Assembly (NCBI GenBank): GCA_035528905.1
Contig: DATKXU010000087.1
Location: 1 to 28,822 of the forward strand
Direction: 5' to 3'
Length of the DNA: 28,822 nucleotides
From: DATKXU01 sp035528905
Lineage (GTDB): Bacteria; Armatimonadota; UBA5829; DTJY01
Positions 22,971 through 28,822 of the stretch are shown here, piece by piece. Every line of letters starts with the position of its first letter. Position 1 is the stretch's first letter. The translations under genes were made by a program, and so were the position numbers. The notes beneath the pieces are model-generated. The model had not been told where the DNA came from, made no database searches, and was given only the letters and a program-made list of their open reading frames with translations.

Positions 22971-23561
22971 ATGCGAAAGAGCAGATTGTCAGGGGCTTTG
23001 GTGGTCGCAGGAGTTCTTGCCCTTTGCCGGCTGGCGCTCGCCGCTGAGTTTACCGCTGAGTTTACCGAGACGAGATTCGGCAAGACGAGCACGGGCAAGG
23101 TCTACGTAAAGGGCGAGAACACGCGCCGGGAGACGACGCGGGGCAAGCACAAGAGCATCACGATCCATCGCGCGGACAAGAAAGTCACGTGGATACTGGA
23201 TCCCGCGCAGAAGACGTACATCGAGATGCGCGGCAGGCAGTCCGGCAGGCCCAGCGGCGGACGGATGGCGCACGGCCTTAAGGACCTCGGCACGCGCAAG
23301 CTCGTCGGCAAGGAGAAGGTAAACGGCTATCTCTGCGACAAGTATGCCTTCGTTTACAAAGACAAGGCGATGGGCACTCAGTATCAGTGGGTTTCGCCAA
23401 AGCTCAAATTCATGATCAAGCTCGAACGTAAGACGCCGAAGTTCTCCATGCTCATGGAGTACACGAAGATCAAGGAAGGGAAAGTGCCCGCCTCTATGTT
23501 CGAGCTGCCCAAGGGCTACACGAAGGTGACGATGCCCGCGGGGAGGCCAACGCGCCACTGA
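22971..23561 (+). CDS. exported LolA/DUF4412-like protein
   Basis: The ATG at 22971 is seven bases after GGAGG; a nearer ATG two codons earlier is too close to it. The 196 residues start with a signal peptide ending at A-L-A-A. The body is strand-rich and follows the pattern of LolA-fold/DUF4412 proteins: E-F-T-E-T-x-F-G...G-K-V-Y-V-K-G-E-N-x-R-x-E, then T-W-I-L-D-P-A-Q-K-T-Y, V-N-G-Y-L-C-D-K-Y, and F-E-L-P-K-G-Y at the end. Such proteins sit in the periplasm and may bind lipid or envelope components; the ligand is unknown. A small direct repeat encodes A-E-F-T-A-E-F-T. It shares this layout with the protein at 23975-24733. Confidence 0.82.
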   Translation: MRKSRLSGALVVAGVLALCRLALAAEFTAEFTETRFGKTSTGKVYVKGENTRRETTRGKHKSITIHRADKKVTWILDPAQKTYIEMRGRQSGRPSGGRMAHGLKDLGTRKLVGKEKVNGYLCDKYAFVYKDKAMGTQYQWVSPKLKFMIKLERKTPKFSMLMEYTKIKEGKVPASMFELPKGYTKVTMPAGRPTRH

Positions 23562-23600
23562 GCGGGCTGGAACCTCACGAGGCTGTCCGATAAGGCAGAA

Positions 23601-23618
23601 AGCCCCGTGAACGGGGCT
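23601..23618 (+). terminator. candidate terminator hairpin
   Basis: AGCCCCG-TGAA-CGGGGCT forms a seven-pair stem with a tetraloop, 40 bases after the preceding stop codon, followed by CGTTGT. The T-run is short, so efficiency is uncertain. Confidence 0.55.
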
Positions 23619-23710
23619 CGTTGTCGCATCAGCGGCTGGGCCAGTCCGCACGATCCCCTGCCGACTCCATCGGCAAGCAGGATTTCCAGAGGGCGCGGGA
23701 GGCGGTTGGT

Positions 23711-23902
23711 ATGACGGCCGAGGAGCTTGAAGCCGCAAGGCAGGAGCGCATTGGCGCCGACCCGAACGAACTCGCGGGCAGCCTTATGGACGCCGGCCAG
23801 AAAGTGGTTGACGGCCTGCGCGAGCTCGGCATCTACTGGAGCAGCATGCCGACCGCCGGTGAGGGAATGGCCTTCGAACCTCCTAGTTTCTCAGGCGGAT
23901 AG
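23711..23902 (+). CDS. small hypothetical protein (63 residues)
   Basis: ATG 23711 has GGGAGG (23697-23702) eight bases upstream. The product begins with a helical, charged segment (M-T-A-E-E-L-E-A-A-R-Q-E-R) and has no signal peptide. I do not recognise a family. The frame stays open upstream to 23621 and codon use there is also protein-like, so this could be the end of a decayed longer gene. It lies between two exported LolA-like genes on the same strand. Confidence 0.4.
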   Translation: MTAEELEAARQERIGADPNELAGSLMDAGQKVVDGLRELGIYWSSMPTAGEGMAFEPPSFSGG

Positions 23903-23974
23903 AGACAAGTAACCCTACGCGGACTGAGGCAAACAGGCGTATTGCTCTTGGAGAATCGTTTGGAGGTAGCGAGC

Positions 23975-24733
23975 ATGAGGGCGAAGAGACTCGTCGGGTT
24001 TTCCATCTTGCTGGTAGTCGCTGGTCTGGCCGTCTATTTCTTCCGCATATCCAGCTGTGTTCCGGAATTCTCGGCAGATACGGTTACCAGCGTGATACCC
24101 ACCTCGGAGATGGGTTCGAAGCCCAAGCCGATAATCGGGAAGTTCTACCTGAAGGGGGATAAGCTCCGGCAAGAGGTGACCATGCTGGATCGGAATGATA
24201 AGCTTGCCAAGATGGTAACCATCGTCCGATGGGATAAGGGAGAGTTACTCTACATCCAACCCCAGGAGAGATTGTCTGAACGGGGTGTCGGCAGGACGGC
24301 ATCCGTAGCAGATAAGGCCGACTGGCAGGAACTGGTGAAGTCCAACCCCTACCTCAAGCCGGTCGGTACAGGTAGCCATGAAGGATACGTGTGCGACAAG
24401 TACCGGCTGTCCGGCGAGAGAGTGTACGGCGCTAGCATGGCAGAGGTGATGGGCTTTGACAGACTGTGCCTCCCCCACGAACTCTACGGCTGGCAGGTCG
24501 AGACTAGTACGTATTGGGTCGCAAGGCAGCTGGGCTGCGTCGTGAAGCTTGAGACTAAGCTGCCTCAGTTCACTGTGGTTACAGAGCTGAAGAACATCCG
24601 AAAACGGGAATCGCCGGACTCCCTATTCGAGGCGCCTGAGGGCTTTGAGCCACAGAGAATGGTTCCGCGCATACCACGCGCGGTGCTTCTAGTCCGCCCA
24701 CCACGGCCTCCAATAGCCGGCTATGGAGGATAG
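23975..24733 (+). CDS. second exported LolA/DUF4412-like protein, membrane-anchored
   Basis: ATG 23975 follows GGAGG (23962-23966). The 252-residue protein has an N-terminal hydrophobic segment (about residues 5-25) and then a body with the same order of motifs as the protein at 22971: G-K-F-Y-L-K-G-D-K-L-R-Q-E, a Y-I-Q-P-Q-E strand, E-G-Y-V-C-D-K-Y, V-V-K-L-E-T-K-L-P-Q-F and L-F-E-A-P-E-G-F. The match suggests distant paralogs rather than recent duplicates. After residue 235 the tail is proline-rich. Function unknown; envelope localisation inferred. A strong hairpin follows the stop codon. Confidence 0.8.
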   Translation: MRAKRLVGFSILLVVAGLAVYFFRISSCVPEFSADTVTSVIPTSEMGSKPKPIIGKFYLKGDKLRQEVTMLDRNDKLAKMVTIVRWDKGELLYIQPQERLSERGVGRTASVADKADWQELVKSNPYLKPVGTGSHEGYVCDKYRLSGERVYGASMAEVMGFDRLCLPHELYGWQVETSTYWVARQLGCVVKLETKLPQFTVVTELKNIRKRESPDSLFEAPEGFEPQRMVPRIPRAVLLVRPPRPPIAGYGG

Positions 24734-24739
24734 CCAAAC

Positions 24740-24764
24740 GGGGCGGGAGATACTCTCCCGCCCC
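24740..24764. terminator. hairpin between convergent genes
   Basis: GGGGCGGGAGA-TAC-TCTCCCGCCCC is a perfect eleven-pair stem with a three-base loop, placed between the ends of the LolA-like gene and enolase. Neither side has a real T-run, but the position argues for a shared transcription stop. Confidence 0.7.
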
Positions 24765-24769
24765 TTGCT

Positions 24770-24797
24770 AACTGCCAGTTGCTGACGGCTGACTGCC
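24770..24797. repeat. period-7 tandem tract (GACTGCC type)
   Basis: Four heptamers, AACTGCC, AGTTGCT, GACGGCT and GACTGCC, run up to the enolase stop codon. Units are diverged but keep the period. Confidence 0.5.
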
Positions 24798-24800
24798 GAC

Positions 24801-26093
24801 CTACGGCTTCCGGATGTTATAGAACGCGCTCATTCCGCGGAATACGGCCTCGTCCGCCAGCTCCTCTTCGATCCTCAGCAGTTCATTGTACTTCGCCACG
24901 CGGTCGGTCCTGGAGGGCGCGCCCGACTTGATCTGGCCGGCGTTTGTCGCAACTGCGATGTCGGCGATCGTGGAATCTTCGGTCTCGCCGGAACGATGCG
25001 ATACGACGGCCGTGTAGTTGTAACGCTTCGCCATCTCCATTGCCGCCAGGGTCTCGGTCAGAGTGCCGATCTGATTAACCTTTATCAGGATGGAGTTCGC
25101 CACTCCCATCTCGATGCCCTTTTCGAGGCGGCTGGTCTGCGTGACGAACAGGTCATCGCCGACTATCTGGACCTTCTTGCCGAGGCGCTCCGTGAGCAAC
25201 TTCCAGCCATCCCAGTCGTCCTCGGCAAGACCGTCCTCTATGGATATGATGGGATACTTCTCCACCCAGTCCGCGTAGAAGTCCACCATCTCTGCGCTCG
25301 TGAGTGTGCGCCCTTCGCCCGCCAGGACGTACTTGCCGTCCTCGTAAAGCTCGGTGGCCGCTGGATCGAGCGCGATACATATTTGCTCGCCTGGCTTGTA
25401 GCCCGCCTTCTCGATCGCCTCCAGTATGACCTCGACAGCCTCCTGATTGGATTTCAGATTAGGGGCAAAGCCGCCTTCATCGCCGACCGACGTGCTCATC
25501 CCGCGCTTCTTCAGCACCGACTTGAGACTGTGGAAGGTCTCGGCTCCCATCCTCAGCGCCTCAGCGAAGCAGGAAGCTCCGACCGGCATGCACATGAATT
25601 CCTGGAGGTCAACGTTGTTGTCCGCGTGCTTGCCGCCGTTCAGGATGTTCATCATCGGGATGGGAAGCTCGCGCGCGCTCACGCCGCCTATGTAGCGGTA
25701 CAGAGGTATGTCAAGCGAGGTAGCGGCCGCCTTCGCCACTGCCAGGGAGACGCCGAGAATTGCGTTCGCTCCAAGCCTGCTCTTGTTCGGAGTGCCGTCC
25801 AGCTCGATCATCAGGTTGTCAATCCCGATCTGGTCGGTGGCATCCAAATCAATGATTTCGGGAGCGATCTCGTCGTTGACGTTGTCAACCGCCTTGGTGA
25901 CGCCCTTTCCCCCGTAGCGCGACTCGTCACCATCCCGCAGCTCGATCGCCTCGTGAGCGCCGGTAGAAGCGCCCGAAGGCACGGCCGCTCGGCCCACGCT
26001 GCCATCCGCGAGATAGACTTCCACCTCGACCGTGGGATTCCCGCGGGAGTCCAGAATCTCCCGCGCAAGAGCATATTCTATGCTTGTAGGCAT
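24801..26093 (-). CDS. eno: enolase
   Basis: ATG 26093 is seven bases after GGAGG; a TTG two codons upstream lies inside that spacing. The 430 residues are standard for bacterial enolase: A-R-E-I-L-D-S-R-G-N-P-T at the start, G-A-S-T-G motif, the N-G-G-K-H-A-D-N loop, G-D-E-G-G-F-A-P, the metal ligands in S-I-E-D-G and G-D-D-L-F-V-T, and S-H-R-S-G-E-T-E-D near the end. It interconverts 2-phosphoglycerate and phosphoenolpyruvate. The gene is alone on its strand with its own strong promoter. Confidence 0.98.
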   Translation of the reverse strand: MPTSIEYALAREILDSRGNPTVEVEVYLADGSVGRAAVPSGASTGAHEAIELRDGDESRYGGKGVTKAVDNVNDEIAPEIIDLDATDQIGIDNLMIELDGTPNKSRLGANAILGVSLAVAKAAATSLDIPLYRYIGGVSARELPIPMMNILNGGKHADNNVDLQEFMCMPVGASCFAEALRMGAETFHSLKSVLKKRGMSTSVGDEGGFAPNLKSNQEAVEVILEAIEKAGYKPGEQICIALDPAATELYEDGKYVLAGEGRTLTSAEMVDFYADWVEKYPIISIEDGLAEDDWDGWKLLTERLGKKVQIVGDDLFVTQTSRLEKGIEMGVANSILIKVNQIGTLTETLAAMEMAKRYNYTAVVSHRSGETEDSTIADIAVATNAGQIKSGAPSRTDRVAKYNELLRIEEELADEAVFRGMSAFYNIRKP

Positions 26094-26172
26094 TCGCAAA
26101 CCTCCGCTAGCTGTAGTTTTCAGAGATTACATCCCTATTATCCCCGCTGTGCATAGGCGGAGACACCCGCAG

Positions 26173-26201
26173 ATTATAGCACAGAGCCGCCCGCTTGTAA
26201 A
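26173..26201 (-). promoter_or_regulatory. strong sigma-70 promoter for eno
   Basis: On the minus strand TTTACA (26196-26201) and TATAAT (26173-26178) have a 17-base spacer, with TGC before the -10 (extended element). The leader would be about 75 nt. Fits a highly expressed glycolytic gene. Confidence 0.85.
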
Positions 26202-26215
26202 CGGAGCGACATGCA

Positions 26216-26338
26216 GGGGCTGAGGGGCTGGGGGAGACGGGGAGAGGGGGAGAATGGGAGTGTGGGAGTATGGGAGTGTGGGAGAAGCCCGGGGAGGAAC
26301 CCCGAACCTGAAACCTGAGACTTGGAACTTGGAACCCG
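26216..26338. repeat. purine-rich repeat cluster: octamers plus period-7 tract
   Basis: From about 26250 to 26285 runs an octamer repeat of the form TGGGAGTG/TGGGAGTA. Five heptamers follow at 26304-26338: GAACCTG, AAACCTG, AGACTTG, GAACTTG and GAACCCG. The octamer tract is the reverse complement of one at 28456-28494. This fills most of the gap between the eno promoter and the receiver gene; from 26339 to 26464 no further feature or clear promoter is visible. Confidence 0.7.
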
Positions 26339-26464
26339 GATACGTTACTCGTTACGTGTCGAGCATCCGGCATCATCTTCCGAATCGCTTCCAACTCAAA
26401 GAAACCCGTGTGCCTGCCGATAATTCAATAGAGGGGACGGTGTTTCCCCACAGAGGTAACTCGG

Positions 26465-26827
26465 TTGGGCAAGAGAGTTCTCATCGTGGACGATTCTTTC
26501 GGTGACAGGCTGGTTCTGAGGGACGCCCTTGCGTCGTTCGGCTGGCATGTGGTTGGTGAGGCGAAGAACTTCCGGGAGTCGCTCGAAAAATACCGGAATC
26601 TCAAACCCGATCTGGTCCTTATGGATGCAGCTATCCCCGATGTAGACGGCGTTTCCGCCGTGCTCGGATTGCTCCGCGAAGACAGCGAGGCGAACATCCT
26701 GATGTGCGTCACGCGGGGCCAGCGAGTTCTTGCACTGGAGGCTGTTCAGGCGGGCGCCAAGGACTTCATCACGAAACCCATCAACCCCAGACAGCTCCGC
26801 AGAATCATCTATAGTTTGGTACGCTGA
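26465..26827 (+). CDS. stand-alone CheY-like response regulator
   Basis: The 120-residue product is a single receiver domain with no output domain. The acidic pocket is D9-D10, the phosphorylation site D54 (V-L-M-D-A-A-I-P-D-V-D-G), the switch T83, and K104 in F-I-T-K-P-I. The start is TTG 26465, with AGAGG eight bases upstream. No histidine kinase is nearby. Glycogen synthase begins 44 bases after its stop, so the two are very likely co-transcribed. Single receivers usually act by protein contact; the partner is unknown. Confidence 0.93.
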   Translation: MGKRVLIVDDSFGDRLVLRDALASFGWHVVGEAKNFRESLEKYRNLKPDLVLMDAAIPDVDGVSAVLGLLREDSEANILMCVTRGQRVLALEAVQAGAKDFITKPINPRQLRRIIYSLVR

Positions 26828-26871
26828 GCAGCGTCAGCGTGCTCTGCCACAACAGACGAAGGGAGCGGATA

Positions 26872-28368
26872 ATGCCCAGTAAGTTGAGAATCCTCCTGGT
26901 GTCCGCCGAAGTGTCACCGTTTGCCAAGGTAGGCGGCCTTGCCGACGTAGCCGGAGCCCTTCCCAAGGCGCTGAACGCGCTGGGGCATGACGTCAGAGTC
27001 GCAATGCCCGGCTACAAGATGATCGAATCCAATCAGGCATTCGCCGTCAACGAGGCGCTCAAGAGTCTGAAAGCACCCCTCGGCGCCCGAACGGTGGCAT
27101 GCTCCGTCAGGCAGACGACCATTGGGGCGGATATCCCCGTCTATCTGATCTTCGCGCCGTACTTTGATAAGTGTGTTGATTCCAAAACCGTGTATATGCC
27201 GGGCAGCGAACCCTACGCATTCTTCAGCCGCGCGGTCTTGGCGATGCTTTGCGCGCGCCCAGCGTGGAAGCCCGATGTGATTCACTGCAACGACTGGCAC
27301 ACCGGCCTGCTGCCTGTCTTCAAGGAGCTCTCTTACGCCGACAGCCCTGCTCTGCGGCAGGCTGCGTGTGTATTCACCATACATAACCTGGCCTACCAGG
27401 GCGAGTTCGATTCCTCGATACTTGCGGAATACGGCCTGCCGGAATCCCTGTATACGATGGACAAGCTGGAGTGCTACGGTCATGTCAATTTCCTGAAGGC
27501 TGGCATCGTATTCTCCGATATGGTCAGCACCGTAAGCCCGACGTACTGCCGCGAGATCCAGACCAGCGAGTACGGCTGCCGCCTGGAGGGCCTCCTGAGC
27601 TACATGCATGACCTGGGCCGGCTGCGCGGGATGCTGAACGGCATTGACTATGAGGAATTCGATCCGGCAGCCGACAGACGCATCCCGTTCAACTACAGCC
27701 TGGACGATACCAGCGGAAAGGCTAGGAACAAGACAGAGCTTCAGAAGCGGATGGGCCTCCCGACCGATGCGGAGATTCCCGTGATAGGCCTGATTTCGCG
27801 CCTTGCAGATCAGAAGGGCCTCGACCTCATAAAGGCGGCCATGCCGAAGATAACGGAGCTCGGCGTGCAGTTCATCCTGCTCGGGACGGGCGCCCCGGCG
27901 TATGAGAAGTACTTCGCCAGGCTAGAAAATAAGTATCCGGCTCAGGTGAAGGCCAACATAGGCTTCGACCTAGAGCTTGCCCAGTTGATCTATGCCGGGA
28001 GCGATATGTTCCTGATGCCGTCTCGGTTCGAGCCCTGCGGCCTCGGGCAGTTGATCGGCCTCCGGTACGGCACAATTCCGGTAGTCCGCGCGACGGGCGG
28101 CCTGGCGGACACGATTATTGATTATCGTCCCGGCGATCCGCAGCCGAACGGCTTCAGCTTCACGGAGTATACTCCCTCGGCGCTGCTGGACGCTGTGAAG
28201 CGTGCGGTGGCCGTCTATCGCGACGAGGAGGAATGGGCCAAGCTTGTGCGGACGGCGCTCGGAAGCGACTTCTCATGGCGGGCGTCGGCGGGCAAATACG
28301 CGGATTTCTACCGGGACGCACTGGCCGCCCACGCCTCTCGGGTGCCGACCTGCGTCGCCACGCCCTGA
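26872..28368 (+). CDS. glgA: glycogen synthase (GT5)
   Basis: ATG 26872 has GGGAG just upstream; the frame extends 11 codons further without a ribosome site. The 498 residues show the GT5 N-terminus L-L-V-S-A-E-V-S-P-F-A-K-V-G-G-L-A-D-V, where K-x-G-G-L binds ADP-glucose. The central I-H-C-N-D-W-H-T-G and the C-terminal R-F-E-P-C-G-L-G-Q...A-T-G-G-L-A-D-T nucleotide-sugar site follow. It extends alpha-1,4-glucan chains from ADP-glucose. Pairing with a receiver protein and presence of a GH15 enzyme suggest regulated glycogen storage; glgB and glgC are not in the window. Confidence 0.96.
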   Translation: MPSKLRILLVSAEVSPFAKVGGLADVAGALPKALNALGHDVRVAMPGYKMIESNQAFAVNEALKSLKAPLGARTVACSVRQTTIGADIPVYLIFAPYFDKCVDSKTVYMPGSEPYAFFSRAVLAMLCARPAWKPDVIHCNDWHTGLLPVFKELSYADSPALRQAACVFTIHNLAYQGEFDSSILAEYGLPESLYTMDKLECYGHVNFLKAGIVFSDMVSTVSPTYCREIQTSEYGCRLEGLLSYMHDLGRLRGMLNGIDYEEFDPAADRRIPFNYSLDDTSGKARNKTELQKRMGLPTDAEIPVIGLISRLADQKGLDLIKAAMPKITELGVQFILLGTGAPAYEKYFARLENKYPAQVKANIGFDLELAQLIYAGSDMFLMPSRFEPCGLGQLIGLRYGTIPVVRATGGLADTIIDYRPGDPQPNGFSFTEYTPSALLDAVKRAVAVYRDEEEWAKLVRTALGSDFSWRASAGKYADFYRDALAAHASRVPTCVATP

Positions 28369-28400
28369 TGTCTCCGCCCCCCGCGGCCGATTGCCCCGTC

Positions 28401-28494
28401 TGGACGTTGGAAGTTGGACGTTTCCGCCGCGGCGGATTGGACGATCTCTCTTTCTCCCACACTCCCACACTCCCATACTCCCATACTCCCACTC
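28401..28494. repeat. period-7 tract and inverted copy of the octamer repeat
   Basis: TGGACGT, TGGAAGT and TGGACGT (28401-28421) are three heptamers of the type seen at 16885-16905. At 28424-28437 TCCGCCGCGGCGGA is a perfect palindrome. Octamers CACTCCCA, CACTCCCA, TACTCCCA and TACTCCCA follow to about 28494; they are the reverse complement of the 26250-26285 tract. The next 195 bases, to 28690, contain only a 57-residue open frame at 28557-28730 that I do not trust. Confidence 0.7.
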
Positions 28495-28689
28495 TCCATC
28501 TCTCCCCGCCGCGCGAATATCTCCTTTGCCTTTAGCGCTCAAGATGTGGAATCATAATGCAGAGGAGGCCTGTGAACGTATCTCTGGCTGCCGGCTTCAC
28601 GCCAGGATGCCATGCGTGTCCGGCGCGGCGTTGCAGGCAAGGAACGTCCCAGCTTTCCCACGATGGGCATGCCGTCTCTATCCTTGCTA

Positions 28690-28749
28690 TTGACAAGGCG
28701 TCGCCGCCGGTATACAATCTTGGCTGGTAGTAGATTGTATACCGGCGGC
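28690..28749 (+). promoter_or_regulatory. strong promoter overlapped by an 18-bp perfect inverted repeat
   Basis: TTGACA (28690-28695) and TACAAT (28713-28718) are spaced by 17 bases, close to consensus. The left arm of a perfect 18-base inverted repeat (28703-28720) covers the -10; after an 11-base loop the right arm lies at 28732-28749, just downstream of the expected start near 28725. An inverted repeat in that position is a classic repressor operator, though a transcript hairpin is also possible. Neither arm resembles an operator I know. Confidence 0.65.
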
Positions 28750-28791
28750 AGTGTTCCTCCGGGATCCGTTGGGAACTATCAAGCGGGATTA

Positions 28792-28822
28792 ATGCGTAGT
28801 AAAGATGGTAGGGTAGCATTGG
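28792..28822 (+). CDS. possible start of a gene leaving the window
   Basis: ATG 28792 opens a frame (M-R-S-K-D-G-R-V-A-L) that runs off the end, about 67 bases after the predicted transcription start. The ribosome site is weak (GCGGGA). Only ten residues are visible, so nothing can be said about the product. Confidence 0.3.
   Translation, partial: MRSKDGRVAL

Noticed and set aside
28557..28730. 57-codon frame with C-x-x-C motifs before the right-hand promoter
   Set aside because: It runs through the promoter and one arm of the inverted repeat, and the purine-rich site lies inside the frame; probably chance.
1..28822. CRISPR arrays, tRNA or rRNA genes, insertion sequences
   Set aside because: No spacer-repeat arrays, T-loop-like signatures in plausible context, rRNA cores or transposase motifs were found by reading; a covariance search would settle tRNAs.

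Overview
The window reads like a moderately GC-rich bacterial chromosome segment from a free-living, probably Gram-negative-type organism. A PEP-CTERM sorting tail, an SdrD-B-type secreted protein, an exported subtilase, ECF sigma/zinc anti-sigma regulation and period-7 intergenic repeats are together reminiscent of Armatimonadota, Planctomycetota or a related poorly cultured lineage. That placement is inference; no rRNA or tRNA gene was seen. Several promoters fit the sigma-70 pattern well, often with TACAAT as the -10.

Layout. 1-119: 3' end of a gene, perhaps a glycosyltransferase. 200-985 (-): exported OB-fold-like protein. 1191-3091 (+): an ECF sigma factor translationally coupled to a protein that joins a zinc anti-sigma finger to a GspE/PilB-type secretion ATPase; this is the most unusual object here. 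3633-5396 (+): secreted subtilase, facing 5487-6794 (-), a secreted SdrD-B-domain protein, across a shared terminator. 7306-9930 (+): Old-Yellow-Enzyme/GltD fusion oxidoreductase. 10145-10954 (-): SIMPL-domain protein. 11101-13683 (-): HD phosphohydrolase followed by ychF. 13842-14759 (+): NAD(P)-binding epimerase-like protein. 14884-16857 (+): GH15 glucoamylase-like enzyme. 17090-17953 (-): PEP-CTERM protein with a C39-like cysteine-peptidase fold, behind a leader of about 365 nt.

18441-22697 (-): pyk, an FtsB/DivIC-like protein and ruvC-ruvA-ruvB, with a separate promoter before ruvC. 22971-24733 (+): two exported, distantly similar LolA/DUF4412-like proteins with a small ORF between them. 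24801-26093 (-): enolase. 26465-28368 (+): stand-alone receiver protein plus glycogen synthase, flanked by inverted copies of an octamer repeat. The right edge holds a strong promoter overlapping a perfect 18-bp inverted repeat, apparently driving a gene that leaves the window.

Themes. Carbohydrate metabolism recurs (GH15, glgA with a response regulator, pyk, eno). Cell-surface and export functions recur too (sigma/secretion-ATPase fusion, subtilase, SdrB, PEP-CTERM, OB-fold and LolA-like proteins). Two of the export genes have long 5' leaders that share short motifs and a TGGTCT-loop hairpin, suggesting a common cis-regulatory RNA. Short period-7 tandem tracts of unrelated sequence sit in many intergenic gaps, and one lies inside the HD-domain gene.
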